64,000 bases of DNA from Pseudomonas fluorescens (GCF_902497895.1 NZ_CABVHQ010000011.1:53783-117782); one strand, 5' to 3'; positions 27,600 to 37,387 are shown, counted from the stretch's first letter. Made by a program: numbers and translations. The notes: a model not told the origin generated them from the sequence alone.

Positions 27600-28382
27600 A
27601 TGAAAAAAGCATTGCTGACCCTTTCTGCACTGGCGTTGTGCATGGCAGCCGGTTCCGCGCTGGCCAAGGAATATAAAGAGCTGCGTTTTGGCGTTGACCC
27701 TTCCTACGCACCGTTCGAGTCCAAAGCGGCTGACGGTAGCCTGGTGGGCTTCGATATCGATCTGGGCAATGCGATCTGCGCCGAACTGAAGGTCAAGTGC
27801 AAATGGGTCGAAAGCGATTTCGACGGAATGATCCCGGGCCTCAAAGCCAATAAATTCGACGGTGTAATCTCCTCCATGACCGTGACCCCGGCCCGTGAGA
27901 AAGTCATCGACTTTTCCAACGAGCTATTCTCCGGCCCGACCTCCTACGTGTTCAAGAAGGGCTCGGGGCTGACCGAAGACACCGCATCGCTCAAGGGTAA
28001 AACCGTTGGCTACGAGCAAGGCACCATTCAGGAAGCCTACGCCAAAGCCGTGCTGGACAAGGCTGGGGTGAAAACCCAGGCCTATCAGAATCAGGACCAG
28101 GTGTACGCCGACCTGATTTCCGGCCGTCTCGATGCCTCTCTCCAGGATCTGCTGCAAGCCGAGCTGGGCTTTTTGAAGTCACCAAAAGGTGCCGATTTCG
28201 AAGTCAGCAAGCCGGTTGACAGCCCACTGTTGCCAGCCAAAACCGCTATAGGTATCTCGAAAGGTAACAAAGAACTCAAGGAACTACTCAATAAAGGTAT
28301 CAAAGCGTTACATGATGATGGCACCTACGCCACCATCCAGAAGAAACACTTTGGCGATCTGAATCTTTACAGCGGGAAGTAA
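27600..28382 (+). CDS. Basic amino acid ABC transporter substrate-binding protein (AotJ/HisJ type)
   Basis: A 260-residue periplasmic receptor with signal peptide (KKALLTLSALALCMAAGSALA). The family 3 solute-binding core reads LRFGVDPSYAPFESKAADGS, FDIDLGNAICAELKVKC (disulfide pair) and GMIPGLKANKFDGVISSMTVTPAR. This pattern fits lysine/arginine/ornithine or histidine receptors. It is the first gene of a five-gene operon; a hairpin follows and probably reduces downstream expression, as usual for receptor-first transport operons. The exact ligand is uncertain. Confidence 0.9.
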   Translation: MKKALLTLSALALCMAAGSALAKEYKELRFGVDPSYAPFESKAADGSLVGFDIDLGNAICAELKVKCKWVESDFDGMIPGLKANKFDGVISSMTVTPAREKVIDFSNELFSGPTSYVFKKGSGLTEDTASLKGKTVGYEQGTIQEAYAKAVLDKAGVKTQAYQNQDQVYADLISGRLDASLQDLLQAELGFLKSPKGADFEVSKPVDSPLLPAKTAIGISKGNKELKELLNKGIKALHDDGTYATIQKKHFGDLNLYSGK

Positions 28383-28390
28383 CCCCTTGG

Positions 28391-28420
28391 CGCCCACCGA
28401 AAACGGTGGGCGTTTTTTTG
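28391..28420 (+). terminator. Attenuating terminator inside the basic amino acid transport operon
   Basis: Stem cgcccaccg / cggtgggcg with a short AAAA loop and seven T. It lies between the receptor gene and the first permease gene, so partial read-through would set their ratio. Confidence 0.9.
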
Positions 28421-28439
28421 ATTGTCAAAGGCACGACCC

Positions 28440-29168
28440 ATGTTCGAAGACTTGCTGCAAACCTTGGGACTTTCCGCCTTCAGCCTGCAGGGTTTCGGCC
28501 CGCTGCTGATGGAAGGCACCTGGATGACCATCCAATTATCGGTGTTGTCGCTGCTGCTGAGCGTTCTGCTCGGCCTGATCGGCGCCAGTGCCAAGCTTTC
28601 CCCCGTCAAGCTGTTGCGGGTTCCGGCCCAAATCTATACCACGCTGATTCGCGGCGTACCGGACCTGGTGCTGATGCTGCTGATTTTCTACAGCCTGCAA
28701 ACCTGGCTGACCACCTTTACCGACTTCATGGAATGGGAATACATCGAGATCAACCCGTTCAGCGCCGGGGTGATTACCCTGGGTTTCATTTACGGCGCCT
28801 ATTTCACCGAGACCTTCCGCGGCGCAATTCTCGCCGTGCCCCGTGGTCAGGTCGAAGCCGCCACCGCCTATGGCCTCAAACGCGGCCAGCGCTTTCGTCT
28901 GGTGGTCTTCCCGCAGATGATGCGCTTCGCCCTGCCGGGCATCGGCAATAACTGGATGGTGATGCTCAAGGCCACGGCGCTGGTGTCGATCATCGGTTTG
29001 GCCGACCTTGTCAAGGCGGCTCAGGATGCCGGTAAAAGCACCTATCAACTGTTCTACTTTCTGGTACTGGCGGCCTTGATCTACCTGCTGATCACCAGTG
29101 CCTCGAACGTTGTCCTGCGTTGGCTCGAACGCCGTTACGCGGCCGGTTCCCGGGAGGCCGTCCGATGA
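28440..29168 (+). CDS. Basic amino acid ABC transporter permease (HisQ/AotQ type)
   Basis: A 242-residue inner-membrane permease with five helices. The EAA loop is RGQVEAATAYGLKRGQRFRLVVFPQMMRFALPG split by turns, and RGVPDLVLMLLIFY is the HisMQ family motif. ATG at 28440 starts MFEDLLQTLG; upstream in-frame TTG gives only six extra residues. Its stop overlaps the next permease start (ATGA). Confidence 0.92.
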   Translation: MFEDLLQTLGLSAFSLQGFGPLLMEGTWMTIQLSVLSLLLSVLLGLIGASAKLSPVKLLRVPAQIYTTLIRGVPDLVLMLLIFYSLQTWLTTFTDFMEWEYIEINPFSAGVITLGFIYGAYFTETFRGAILAVPRGQVEAATAYGLKRGQRFRLVVFPQMMRFALPGIGNNWMVMLKATALVSIIGLADLVKAAQDAGKSTYQLFYFLVLAALIYLLITSASNVVLRWLERRYAAGSREAVR

Positions 29169-29875
29169 TCGAACTTCTGCAGGAGTACTGGAGGCCCTTC
29201 CTCTATAGCGACGGCTACCACATCACCGGCCTGGCCATGACGATGTGGCTGCTCAGCGCCTCGATCTTCATCGGTTTTCTGGTGTCGATCCCGCTGTCCA
29301 TCGCCCGGGTTTCACCCAAGTTTTACATCCGCTTGCCGGTGGAGTTCTACACCTATCTGTTCCGCGGTACGCCGCTCTATATCCAGTTGCTGATCTGCTA
29401 CACCGGGATCTACAGTCTGGCCGCCGTGCGTGCGCAACCGGTGCTTGATGCGTTTTTCCGCGACGCGATGAACTGCACCATCCTCGCCTTCGCCCTGAAC
29501 ACCTGCGCCTACACCACGGAAATTTTTGCCGGGGCAATCCGCAGCATGAACCACGGCGAAGTCGAAGCGGCCAAAGCCTATGGCCTTAGCGGCTGGAAGT
29601 TGTATGCCTATGTGATCATGCCTTCGGCACTGCGCCGCTCATTGCCGTACTACAGCAACGAAGTGATCCTGATGCTGCACTCGACCACCGTGGCCTTCAC
29701 CGCGACCATCCCGGATGTCCTGAAAGTCGCCCGCGACGCCAACTCGGCGACCTTTTTGACCTTTCAATCGTTCGGCATCGCCGCGCTGATCTACCTGACC
29801 GTCACCTTTGCGCTGGTCGGTCTGTTCCGCCTCGCCGAACGCCGATGGCTGGCTTTCCTCGGGCCGACCCACTAG
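29165..29875 (+). CDS. Basic amino acid ABC transporter permease (HisM/AotM type)
   Basis: A 236-residue permease partner. Motifs: FRGTPLYIQLLICYTGIY and the EAA loop GEVEAAKAYGLSGWKLYAYVIMPSALR. The start ATG at 29165 overlaps the stop of the preceding gene; the longer frame reads back into it. With its partner it forms the channel for arginine, ornithine, lysine or histidine. The next gene begins nine bases after its stop. Confidence 0.92.
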   Translation: MIELLQEYWRPFLYSDGYHITGLAMTMWLLSASIFIGFLVSIPLSIARVSPKFYIRLPVEFYTYLFRGTPLYIQLLICYTGIYSLAAVRAQPVLDAFFRDAMNCTILAFALNTCAYTTEIFAGAIRSMNHGEVEAAKAYGLSGWKLYAYVIMPSALRRSLPYYSNEVILMLHSTTVAFTATIPDVLKVARDANSATFLTFQSFGIAALIYLTVTFALVGLFRLAERRWLAFLGPTH

Positions 29876-29884
29876 GACCTTCAA

Positions 29885-31003
29885 ATGCGCCACCAGATTC
29901 ATGACCTGCTTGCCCCGCTGCCGGGCACTGCACGACAGATTCACAGTTTCCACTTCGGTCCGCAGCAGGCCAAAGGCAAGATCTACATCCAGTCGTCCCT
30001 GCATGCTGACGAACTGCCCGGCATGCTGGTGGCCTGGCACCTCAAGCTGCGGCTGGCGGAACTACAAGCTCAAGGCCGCCTGCGCAGTGAAATCGTGCTG
30101 GTGCCGGTAGCCAACCCGGTCGGCCTGGAACAGGTGCTGATGGACCTGCCGCTGGGCCGCTACGAACTGGAAAGCGGGCAGAACTTCAATCGCTGGTTCG
30201 TTGACCTGAGCGAAGAAGTCGGTAACGAAATCGAAGGCCAGCTCAAGGATGACCCTCATCATAACGTCCAGCTGATCCGCAGCAGTTTGCGCAAGGCTTT
30301 GGCTCGGCAAACCGCCAGCACCCAACTGCAATCCCAGCGTCTGACCCTGCAACGGCTGGCCTGCGATGCGGACATGGTGCTGGACCTGCATTGCGATTTC
30401 GAAGCCGTAGCGCACCTGTACACCACCCCGCAATCCTGGCCGCAGGTCGAACCGCTGGCGCGCTATATCGGCGCCGAAGCCAGCCTGTTGGCGACCGACT
30501 CGGGCGGACAATCCTTTGATGAATGCTTCACCCTGCTCTGGTGGCAATTGCAGCAGCGCTTCGGCGAGCATTTCGAGATTCCGCCGGGCAGCTTTTCGGT
30601 CACCGTCGAGCTGCGTGGTCAGGGTGATGTCAATCACGAGCTGGCCCGCCTGGACTGCCAGGCGATCATTGACTATCTGACGCAATTCGGCGCCATCGCC
30701 GGCGAACCGGCGCCTCTGCCCGAGCTGCCCTACCCGGCCACCCCGCTGGCGGGTGTCGAACCCGTGACAACGTCCGTTGGCGGTCTGCTGGTATTTGCCG
30801 CGCTGCCTGGCGAGTACCTTGAGGCCGGGCAACTGATCGCCGAAGTCATCGACCCGATCAACGACCGCGTCACACCCATCCATTGCAACAACGCCGGGTT
30901 GATGTACGCCCGCTCGCTGCGGCGCATGGCCACTGCCGGCATGGTGATCGCCCATGTCGCAGGCACCGAGGCCTATCGCAGCGGCTACCTACTTTCGCCT
31001 TGA
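29885..31003 (+). CDS. AstE/AspA-family zinc carboxypeptidase-like protein in transport operon
   Basis: A 372-residue protein of the succinylglutamate desuccinylase/aspartoacylase family. Zinc ligands are in [13 protein letters not shown] (His and Glu) and [14 protein letters not shown] (second His), and the C-terminal barrel domain contains [22 protein letters not shown]. It presumably hydrolyses an N-acylated amino acid or peptide imported by the same operon. P. aeruginosa carries a similar gene inside the aot operon (between aotM and aotP). The actual substrate is unknown. It is embedded between the permease and ATPase genes. Confidence 0.85.
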   Translation: MRHQIHDLLAPLPGTARQIHSFHFGPQQAKGKIYIQSSLHADELPGMLVAWHLKLRLAELQAQGRLRSEIVLVPVANPVGLEQVLMDLPLGRYELESGQNFNRWFVDLSEEVGNEIEGQLKDDPHHNVQLIRSSLRKALARQTASTQLQSQRLTLQRLACDADMVLDLHCDFEAVAHLYTTPQSWPQVEPLARYIGAEASLLATDSGGQSFDECFTLLWWQLQQRFGEHFEIPPGSFSVTVELRGQGDVNHELARLDCQAIIDYLTQFGAIAGEPAPLPELPYPATPLAGVEPVTTSVGGLLVFAALPGEYLEAGQLIAEVIDPINDRVTPIHCNNAGLMYARSLRRMATAGMVIAHVAGTEAYRSGYLLSP

Positions 31004-31016
31004 GGATGCATGCCCC

Positions 31017-31781
31017 ATGTACAAACTGACCATTGAAGGCCTGCATAAGCGTTACGGCGACCTTGAAGTGCTCAAAGGTGTTTCGCTCAAGGCCAGAACC
31101 GGCGACGTCATCAGCCTGATCGGCGCCAGCGGCTCGGGTAAAAGTACCTTTTTACGCTGCATCAACTTCCTCGAGCAGCCCAACGAATGCGCCATGACCC
31201 TGGATGACCAGCCGATCCGCCTGATCAAGGACCGGCATGGCATCCACGTGGCCGACGAGGACGAGCTGCAGCGGATCCGCACCCGTTTGGCGATGGTGTT
31301 CCAGCACTTCAACCTGTGGAGCCACATGACGGTGCTGGAAAACATCACCATGGCGCCGCGGCGGGTGCTGGGTTGCAGCAAGAAAGACGCCGAAGACCGT
31401 GCCCGGCGTTATCTGGACAAGGTCGGCCTGGCTGCCCGGGTCGCCGATCAATACCCGGCGTTTCTCTCCGGCGGTCAACAGCAACGCGTGGCCATCGCCC
31501 GGGCCCTGGCGATGGAACCGGAAGTCATGCTGTTCGACGAACCTACCTCGGCCCTGGACCCGGAACTGGTGGGCGAAGTGCTCAAGGTGATCCAGGGCCT
31601 GGCCGAAGAAGGCCGGACCATGATCATGGTCACCCACGAAATGAGCTTCGCCCGCAAGGTGTCGAGCCAGGTGCTGTTTCTGCACCAGGGGCTGGTAGAG
31701 GAAGAAGGTACGCCGGACGAGGTGCTGGGCAATCCGAAGAGTGAACGGCTCAAGCAGTTTCTCAGCGGCAACCTGAAATAA
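31017..31781 (+). CDS. Basic amino acid ABC transporter ATP-binding protein (HisP/AotP type)
   Basis: A 254-residue ATPase with Walker A GASGSGKS, a HisP-type insertion ([28 protein letters not shown]), signature [15 protein letters not shown] and Walker [18 protein letters not shown] chose ATG 31017 because [14 protein letters not shown] matches the family start; the longer frame is the upstream gene's strand neighbour. It completes the importer. No argR-like regulator follows, unlike the P. aeruginosa aot locus. Confidence 0.93.
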   Translation: MYKLTIEGLHKRYGDLEVLKGVSLKARTGDVISLIGASGSGKSTFLRCINFLEQPNECAMTLDDQPIRLIKDRHGIHVADEDELQRIRTRLAMVFQHFNLWSHMTVLENITMAPRRVLGCSKKDAEDRARRYLDKVGLAARVADQYPAFLSGGQQQRVAIARALAMEPEVMLFDEPTSALDPELVGEVLKVIQGLAEEGRTMIMVTHEMSFARKVSSQVLFLHQGLVEEEGTPDEVLGNPKSERLKQFLSGNLK

Positions 31782-31799
31782 CTCCCCTTCCCGCCTTTC

Positions 31800-31945
31800 G
31801 TAGCAGCTGCCGAGCCTGCGAGGCTGCGTCCGGCTGCGTCAGCAGTCGTAATATCAGGCACTGCGGTTTTACAGGTTAACCGTGGTGGCAGGATTTACGA
31901 CTGCTGCGCAGCCGAACGCAGCCTCGCAGGCTCGGCAGCTCCTAC
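31800..31945. repeat. Long-arm intergenic inverted repeat (gtagcagctg family)
   Basis: The arms gtagcagctgccgagcctgc and gcaggctcggcagctcctac enclose inner arms built on ctgcgtcagcagtcgta / tacgactgctgcgcag. It lies between convergent genes and is the best preserved copy of the family also seen at 4518-4649. Confidence 0.78.
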
Positions 31946-31977
31946 AGAGGAATGTGCGGAGCCGAAAACCCCTTGCA

Positions 31978-32187
31978 TCAGGCGACAGGCGCGGGAGGTG
32001 GCTCATCCGGCAGGGTTGGCTCACCGGGTTCGGTCGGTTGTTCGTTCGGGGTATCCGGATCGGGCTGACCAGGAATGCCGCCCGCCATCGTGACCGACGG
32101 ATGGGCCAACAAAGACCAGGCCAACACGCCGATCTGATTGGGCTCAAGCCTTGCCAGTTCGGCACTTATTCGCGGATCGAGTTTCAT
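31978..32187 (-). CDS. Small hypothetical protein with proline/glutamate-rich tail
   Basis: A 69-residue protein: a helical start (MKLDPRISAELARLEPNQIG, then VLAWSLLAHPS) and a low-complexity tail rich in Pro, Glu, Gly and Thr (TPNEQPTEPGEPTLPDEPPP). GGAG precedes the ATG. Such short proteins recur in Pseudomonas, but I know no function. Coding is likely from the ribosome site and the amino-acid pattern, not certain. Confidence 0.55.
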   Translation of the reverse strand: MKLDPRISAELARLEPNQIGVLAWSLLAHPSVTMAGGIPGQPDPDTPNEQPTEPGEPTLPDEPPPAPVA

Positions 32188-32294
32188 AGGGCACTCCTGA
32201 GCGTTGGCCCGGCTCGCATTGCGCGAACCGGAGCAGTACTTTCAATAGAGTACCTGCCCGCTCAAGAATTCCCACTGTTCGTCAGATACCTGAA

Positions 32295-32861
32295 TCAGGC
32301 ACGCGGCAACGTGACGCCAAGCTGACCCTGGTATTTGCCGCCACGGTCCTTGTAGGAGACTTCACACTCTTCATCGGACTCGAAAAACAGCATCTGCGCC
32401 ACGCCTTCATTGGCGTAGATCTTCGCCGGCAACGTGGTGGTGTTGGAGAACTCCAGGGTCACATGGCCTTCCCACTCAGGTTCGAGCGGCGTGACGTTGA
32501 CGATGATGCCGCAGCGCGCGTAGGTGCTTTTACCCAGGCAGATCGTCAGCACATTGCGCGGGATACGGAAAAACTCCACGGTACGGGCCAGGGCGAAAGA
32601 GTTCGGCGGGATGATGCACACGTCGCTTTTGACGTCGACGAAACTCTTCTCATCAAAGTTCTTCGGATCGACGGTCGCCGAGTTGATGTTGGTGAACACC
32701 TTGAATTCATCGGCGCAACGCACATCGTAGCCGTAGCTCGAGACGCCGTAGGAAATCACCCGGTCAGCGCTTTCGCCGCGCACCTGACGCTCTACAAAGG
32801 GCTCGATCATGCCGTGCTCTTGCGCCATGCGGCGAATCCACTTGTCCGATTTGATGCTCAT
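32295..32861 (-). CDS. dcd: dCTP deaminase
   Basis: A 188-residue trimeric enzyme that converts dCTP to dUTP for thymidylate synthesis. Motifs: [36 protein letters not shown], the catalytic [31 protein letters not shown] region (interrupted here for brevity) and [14 protein letters not shown] at the C-terminus. It has full length and a normal start (MSIKSDKWI). It is divergent from the cold-shock gene. Confidence 0.96.
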   Translation of the reverse strand: MSIKSDKWIRRMAQEHGMIEPFVERQVRGESADRVISYGVSSYGYDVRCADEFKVFTNINSATVDPKNFDEKSFVDVKSDVCIIPPNSFALARTVEFFRIPRNVLTICLGKSTYARCGIIVNVTPLEPEWEGHVTLEFSNTTTLPAKIYANEGVAQMLFFESDEECEVSYKDRGGKYQGQLGVTLPRA

Positions 32862-33214
32862 GGCGGGTGTCCTGAATAGCGAGGTGGAAAAATTCTGTCC
32901 GGCATCTTACCGGGGCGCGCCGCCGGGTTCAAAGTCTGGGATGTTTTTCTCGCCGTTCCCCGCAATAGCTGGGCCTCACGCCTTATATGCCGAACCGTCA
33001 GTCACGAAAATAGAGAAACCTTCGCAAAGACCATTGGCACCTTCCGGAAAACGCGTTAAGGTAGCGCCACTGTGCTGCTTGTGTCACTGAGAATCTCTAC
33101 ACGATATGTTGAATTTCGATCCAACCATCTCCAAGAATTTTTCCTGCTCTTTGCACTCAGTCTCGGCCAGGGCTTTTCCTGAGTCGCAGTTAACTTTGTC
33201 CAAGGAGATACACC
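32862..33214. other. Intergenic region with cold-shock gene leader
   Basis: 353 bases between dcd and the cold-shock gene. It probably contains the divergent promoters and a long 5' leader typical of csp messages. I see AAGGAGA at the ribosome site of csp and no coding frame or strong hairpin elsewhere. Promoter boxes could not be assigned. Confidence 0.5.
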
Positions 33215-33424
33215 ATGTCTAATCGCCAAACTGGTACCGTTAAGTGGTTCAACGATGAAAAAGGCTTCGGCTTCATCACTCCACAATCCGGTGACGACCT
33301 GTTCGTTCACTTCAAAGCTATCCAATCTGACGGCTTCAAAAGCCTGAAAGAAGGCCAACAGGTCTCTTTCGTCGCTACCCGCGGCCAGAAAGGCATGCAA
33401 GCTGAAGAAGTTCAAGTTATCTAA
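33215..33424 (+). CDS. Cold-shock domain protein (CspA family)
   Basis: A 69-residue single cold-shock domain with both RNA-binding motifs: RNP1 KGFGFITP and RNP2 DLFVHFKAI. It binds single-stranded RNA/DNA and melts RNA structure. AAGGAGA lies seven bases before the ATG, and a strong terminator follows. Relatives are called CapA/CapB/CspD in Pseudomonas; I cannot choose between them from the sequence. Confidence 0.95.
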   Translation: MSNRQTGTVKWFNDEKGFGFITPQSGDDLFVHFKAIQSDGFKSLKEGQQVSFVATRGQKGMQAEEVQVI

Positions 33425-33441
33425 CTTGTAACTGATACAGC

Positions 33442-33474
33442 AAAAGCCCCGCCCTTAAAAGCGGGGCTTTTTTG
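33442..33474 (+). terminator. Terminator of cold-shock gene
   Basis: Stem aaaagccccgc / gcggggctttt with loop ccttaaaa and a T run. Confidence 0.92.
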
Positions 33475-33509
33475 TGCCTGTCTGTTTTGTCCTTCAACTG
33501 CACTCGGTC

Positions 33510-34265
33510 GGAGCTGGCGCAGCCTGCGATCTTTTAGCGGTTTTGGAGATGGCACAGGAGCCAGATCAAAAGATCGCGGCCTACGGCAGCTCCTACAGGA
33601 TCGCGTGTTCCTGCGATTTCACAGGTGTACCCGGTCGGATCGCGTGCTCCTGCGCTTTCACAGGCGTACCCGGTCGGCGTAGGAGCTGGCGCAGCCTGCG
33701 ATCTTTTAGCGGTTTTGGAGATGGCACAGGAGCCAGATCAAAAGATCGCAGCCTGCGGCAGCTCCTACAGGATCGCGTGCTCCTGCGATTTCACAGGTGT
33801 ACCCGGTCGGATCGCGTGCTCCTGCGCTTTCTCAGGCGTACCCGGTCGGCGTAGGAGCTGGCGCAGCCTGCGATCTTTTAGCGGTTTTGGAGATGACACA
33901 GGAGCAAGATCAAAAGATCGCAGCCTGCGGCAGCTCCTACAGGATCGCGTGTTCCTGCGATTTCACAGGTGTACCCGGTCGGGCGTAGGAGCTGGCGCAG
34001 CCTGCGATCTTTTAGCGTTTCTGGAGATGACACAGGAGCCAGATCAAAAGATCGCAGCCTGCGGCAGCTCCTACAGGATCGCGTGTTCCTGCGCTTTCAC
34101 AGGTGTACCCGGTCGGCGTAGGAGCTGGCGCAGCCTGCGATCTTTTAGCGGTTTTGGAGATGGCACAGGAGCAAAGATCAAAAGATCGCAGCCTGCGGCA
34201 GCTCCTACCAGGATCGCGTGTTCCTGCGCTTTCACAGGTGTACCCGGTCGGCGTAGGAGCTGGCG
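33510..34265. repeat. Nested tandem array of a palindromic REP-like unit
   Basis: Five units start at 33510, 33682, 33854, 33988 and 34121, with a 10-base stub at 34256. Unit lengths are 172, 172, 134, 133 and 135. Each holds a hairpin-forming pair, ggagctggcgcagcctgcga...tctttt and aaaagatcgcagcctgcggc...agctcctac, around a ~35-base loop. A 39-base tail segment (ggatcgcgtg...cccggtc) occurs twice in the first two units and once in the others, which explains the length classes. It lies between convergent csp and DUF481 genes. No spacers or CRISPR features are present. Confidence 0.92.
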
Positions 34266-34275
34266 AAAGATATGC

Positions 34276-35283
34276 TTACCAGGTAACGCCAAACCCAGCG
34301 GTGTAACGGGTCTTGTCCAAGTCGCCGTCCTTGGCACCACTGACAATGTCCTTCTCCGCCTTGAGGTTGAGCGAAGCCCATTCCGTAACCCGGTAGCGCA
34401 AGCCGAGCTCGGCATCAAGGGAGTAATCGGCCACGCCCGAGAGTGGCTTGCCGACTTCGCCGTTGGTGAAGAACTCGACCTTCTTGCCGATCAGGAAACG
34501 GTTGTAGTCCCACTTCATCGCCAGGGAGTAGAAGTTGTCCTTGCCGCCGTCCGCATACTCATAGTCGGTACGATTCACCAACGAGCCCAGGGAGAACGCG
34601 CCCAATTCATCATCCCAGAATTGATAACCCGGACCAGTACCCACAGTACGCTGACGAGCCAGGTCTTCGACTTTGTCGCGCTTGTAGATCGCACGCCCCT
34701 GCCAGAACCACTTCTCGGTCAGGAAGCGATCGAGCGCATATTCGCCGCTCCAGTTGTCTGCTGTGACCACATCGTCCTGGAACTGGCGGTTATATTCGCC
34801 TTCGGCCGTATGCCGCCACCTGCCATGACGCGCACTGGTCTTGAAATCGACGTCATAATCGTCGACGTCCTTTTCGGCACGCTGATAGTCCAGCGCCATA
34901 TCAATATTGCCCTTCAATACCAGGTCTTCGACGACCGGCTTGGGCTTGAGGATCTGTTGGATGCTCGCCAGCTCAACGGTCTTGGGCGTATCACCGTTGG
35001 CCAGGGTCACCTTGCCGTCTTCCGCCGCATGCAAGGCCTTAGCCTTCTCGCCAGTATAGGCATCCTGTTTGACCAGCAGCTGCTGATCGCTTTCCAAAGT
35101 CTTGACCTCTTTCCAGTCAATCGGGACAGCTCCGGCGTATTCGGTCTGGATCAGCAGTTTGCCGCCATCGAAGACACTGATCTTGCCGCTCAGACGGTCA
35201 CCGTTTTTCAACCAGACCGTATCGGCGAGCAGAGGGGCGGAAGCACTTGCGACAGCGAGGCACAGCAGGGTTCTGGACAACAT
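34276..35283 (-). CDS. DUF481-family outer-membrane protein
   Basis: A 335-residue protein with signal peptide (LLCLAVASASAPLLADTVWL). A small SH3-like region (NGDRLSGKISVFDGGKLLIQT) is followed by the DUF481 beta-barrel: alternating strands with many aromatic ends (NRQFQDDVVTADNWSGEYAL, GPGYQFWDDELGAFSLGS) and a C-terminal strand ending in aromatic W (TAGFGVTW), the outer-membrane insertion signature. This is the YdiY-like salt-induced group. I use the ATG giving MLSRTLL rather than an upstream TTG. Its stop is 10 bases from the repeat array. Confidence 0.88.
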   Translation of the reverse strand: MLSRTLLCLAVASASAPLLADTVWLKNGDRLSGKISVFDGGKLLIQTEYAGAVPIDWKEVKTLESDQQLLVKQDAYTGEKAKALHAAEDGKVTLANGDTPKTVELASIQQILKPKPVVEDLVLKGNIDMALDYQRAEKDVDDYDVDFKTSARHGRWRHTAEGEYNRQFQDDVVTADNWSGEYALDRFLTEKWFWQGRAIYKRDKVEDLARQRTVGTGPGYQFWDDELGAFSLGSLVNRTDYEYADGGKDNFYSLAMKWDYNRFLIGKKVEFFTNGEVGKPLSGVADYSLDAELGLRYRVTEWASLNLKAEKDIVSGAKDGDLDKTRYTAGFGVTW

Positions 35284-35446
35284 AAGCAACACAGGACTCA
35301 GGTTCGCGAAAAAAAGGCGGCATTATCCCCATAGAGAAAGCCTTGGCAAAGACTGACCCGACGATTTGTATTGAGTTCATTTCTCATCCAGCAATTAAGG
35401 ACTTACTCTACAGACGGTCATACGACCTCCTTGAGGACCCCCGAGC

Positions 35447-35800
35447 GTGACTGACTCACCCGCTGAATCCGAAAGCCCGGCGCAAATCCGACGCACGGCG
35501 CTCTATCTGACACTTGCCCAAGTCCCTGCGGGTAAAGTGGTGAGTTATGGTCAACTGGCCGAACTGGCCGGGCTCGGTCGTGCCGCACGCTGGGTCGGGC
35601 GCACCCTCAGCCAGTTACCCGGCGATACAAAATTGCCCTGGCATCGCGTGCTCGGCGCAGGCGGACGCCTCAGCCTGCCGGCCGGTAGCGTTTCGGGCGA
35701 TGAGCAGCGTGCACGATTGCGCACGGAAGGCATCAGTGTCCTGAACAATCGTGTTGATATTCAGCGCCATGGCTGGCGCCCGGTAGAGCACAGCGGTTAG
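35447..35800 (+). CDS. Alkyltransferase-like (ATL) protein of the MGMT family
   Basis: A 117-residue protein with the MGMT DNA-binding domain (GKVVSYGQLAELAGLGRAARWVG). Where repair enzymes have PCHRV, this one has PWHRV (Trp65), so it cannot accept alkyl groups. ATL proteins bind O6-alkylguanine and flag it for nucleotide excision repair. The start is a GTG with GAGGA about 12 bases upstream. An AmpG-like permease gene follows after 42 bases on the same strand. Confidence 0.9.
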   Translation: MTDSPAESESPAQIRRTALYLTLAQVPAGKVVSYGQLAELAGLGRAARWVGRTLSQLPGDTKLPWHRVLGAGGRLSLPAGSVSGDEQRARLRTEGISVLNNRVDIQRHGWRPVEHSG

Positions 35801-35842
35801 AGTGCGCGCTTTGTTTCCGTAATCTGAGGCAGACTCCAGCCC

Positions 35843-37387
35843 ATGCCCCGTAAAACCTGGCGCGCCGCACTTGCCGCCTATGCCAGCCCTTCGACACTCG
35901 TGTTGTTGCTGCTTGGATTCGCCGCCGGCCTGCCTTATATGCTGGTGTTTTCGACGCTGTCTGTCTGGTTGCGTGAAGCCGGCGTGGCCCGCGAAACCAT
36001 CGGCTACGCCAGCCTGATCGGCCTCGCTTATGCCTTTAAATGGGTATGGTCGCCGCTGCTCGATCAATGGCGCCTGCCATTTCTCGGCAAACTCGGCCGT
36101 CGTCGATCCTGGCTGGTCCTGTCCCAGGCACTCGTCATCCTCGGGTTGATCGGCATGGGCTTCTGCGACCCGCAGAAACATCTGTCCTGGCTGATCGCCA
36201 TCGCCGTCGTCGTCGCCTTCGCCTCGGCCACCCAGGACATCGCGGTCGACGCCTATCGCCTGGAAATTGCCGAAGACAGCCGCCAGGCTGCACTGGCCGC
36301 GGCCTATATGTCCGGCTATCGGATCGCGGCACTGCTGGCGACGGCCGGCGCGCTGTTCTTCGCCGAAGGTTTCGGCTCCACCGGGTTCAACTACAAGCAC
36401 TCGGCCTGGGCCGGCACCTACATCCTGTTCGGTGCGCTGATGATTCCGGCGCTGCTCACCAGCCTCTTCATGCGTGAACCACCGGTACCGCTGCGCACTC
36501 AACTGTCCGCTGGGCGCTACAGCTTCGCGCATCAACTGGCCTCGGTATTCGTCCTGATCGTGCTGTTGATTTCCGTACCGGCAATGTTTACCCAGCTCTA
36601 CAACACCGACTTCGCCAGTGTGCTGTTCGACGGCACCAGCCCGCTTGACCTGGTGCTGGAGGACCGTGCCTTCCTGCGGGCCATGCTCTATGTCACGCTC
36701 ACCGGCCTGTGCCTCTCGAGCATGGGCCGTCGCGGCCTGGCACCGGTACTGACACCGGTCAACGACTTCATCCTGCGTTATCGCTGGCAGGCTTTCCTGC
36801 TGCTGGGCCTGATCGCCACCTATCGGATGTCCGACACGGTCATGGGCGTGATGGCCAACGTGTTTTACATCGACCAGGGGTTCACCAAGGAGCAGATCGC
36901 CAGTGTCAGCAAGATCTTCGGCCTGATCATGACCCTGGTCGGCGCGGGGATGGGGGGGTTGCTGATCGTGCGTTTCGGCATCCTGCCGATCCTGCTGATC
37001 GGTGGTATCTCCTCGGCCGCCACCAACCTGCTGTTCCTGATGCTCGCCGACATGGGCGCCAACCTGAACATGCTGATCGCCACCATTTCACTGGACAACT
37101 TCAGCTCGGGCCTGGCCACTTCGGCGTTTGTCGCTTACCTGTCGAGCCTGACCAACCTGAAGTTCTCCGCCACTCAATACGCCCTGCTCAGCTCGATCAT
37201 GCTGTTGCTGCCACGGCTGATCGGCGGTTATTCCGGGGTGATGGTGGAAAAATTCGGCTATCACGACTTTTTCCTGATCACTGCCCTGCTCGGCGTGCCC
37301 ACCTTGCTGTTGATCGGCTTGCAGTGGCGCCAGGAACACCGCCGCGCCCGCGTGGCCAGTGACGCAGCGGTCACCGAAGAGTCCTGA
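35843..37387 (+). CDS. ampG: AmpG-family muropeptide permease (MFS)
   Basis: A 514-residue MFS transporter with 12-14 helices. It starts with AmpG-type stretches ([55 protein letters not shown]) known from import of GlcNAc-anhydroMurNAc peptides during wall recycling. E. coli AmpG has 491 residues; P. aeruginosa has two AmpG homologues, so which orthologue this is remains open. It would act in the inner membrane and feed the AmpR/AmpC sensing pathway. Confidence 0.87.
   Translation: MPRKTWRAALAAYASPSTLVLLLLGFAAGLPYMLVFSTLSVWLREAGVARETIGYASLIGLAYAFKWVWSPLLDQWRLPFLGKLGRRRSWLVLSQALVILGLIGMGFCDPQKHLSWLIAIAVVVAFASATQDIAVDAYRLEIAEDSRQAALAAAYMSGYRIAALLATAGALFFAEGFGSTGFNYKHSAWAGTYILFGALMIPALLTSLFMREPPVPLRTQLSAGRYSFAHQLASVFVLIVLLISVPAMFTQLYNTDFASVLFDGTSPLDLVLEDRAFLRAMLYVTLTGLCLSSMGRRGLAPVLTPVNDFILRYRWQAFLLLGLIATYRMSDTVMGVMANVFYIDQGFTKEQIASVSKIFGLIMTLVGAGMGGLLIVRFGILPILLIGGISSAATNLLFLMLADMGANLNMLIATISLDNFSSGLATSAFVAYLSSLTNLKFSATQYALLSSIMLLLPRLIGGYSGVMVEKFGYHDFFLITALLGVPTLLLIGLQWRQEHRRARVASDAAVTEES

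Noticed and set aside
33510..34265. CRISPR array
   Set aside because: Repeats are adjacent with no unique spacers, units are over 130 bases, and no cas gene is nearby.
33625..35334. 569-codon open frame on the plus strand across the repeat array and the DUF481 gene
   Set aside because: It is built from the array units and then runs antisense through a clear DUF481 gene. The repeated protein segments mirror the DNA repeats, so no protein is expected.
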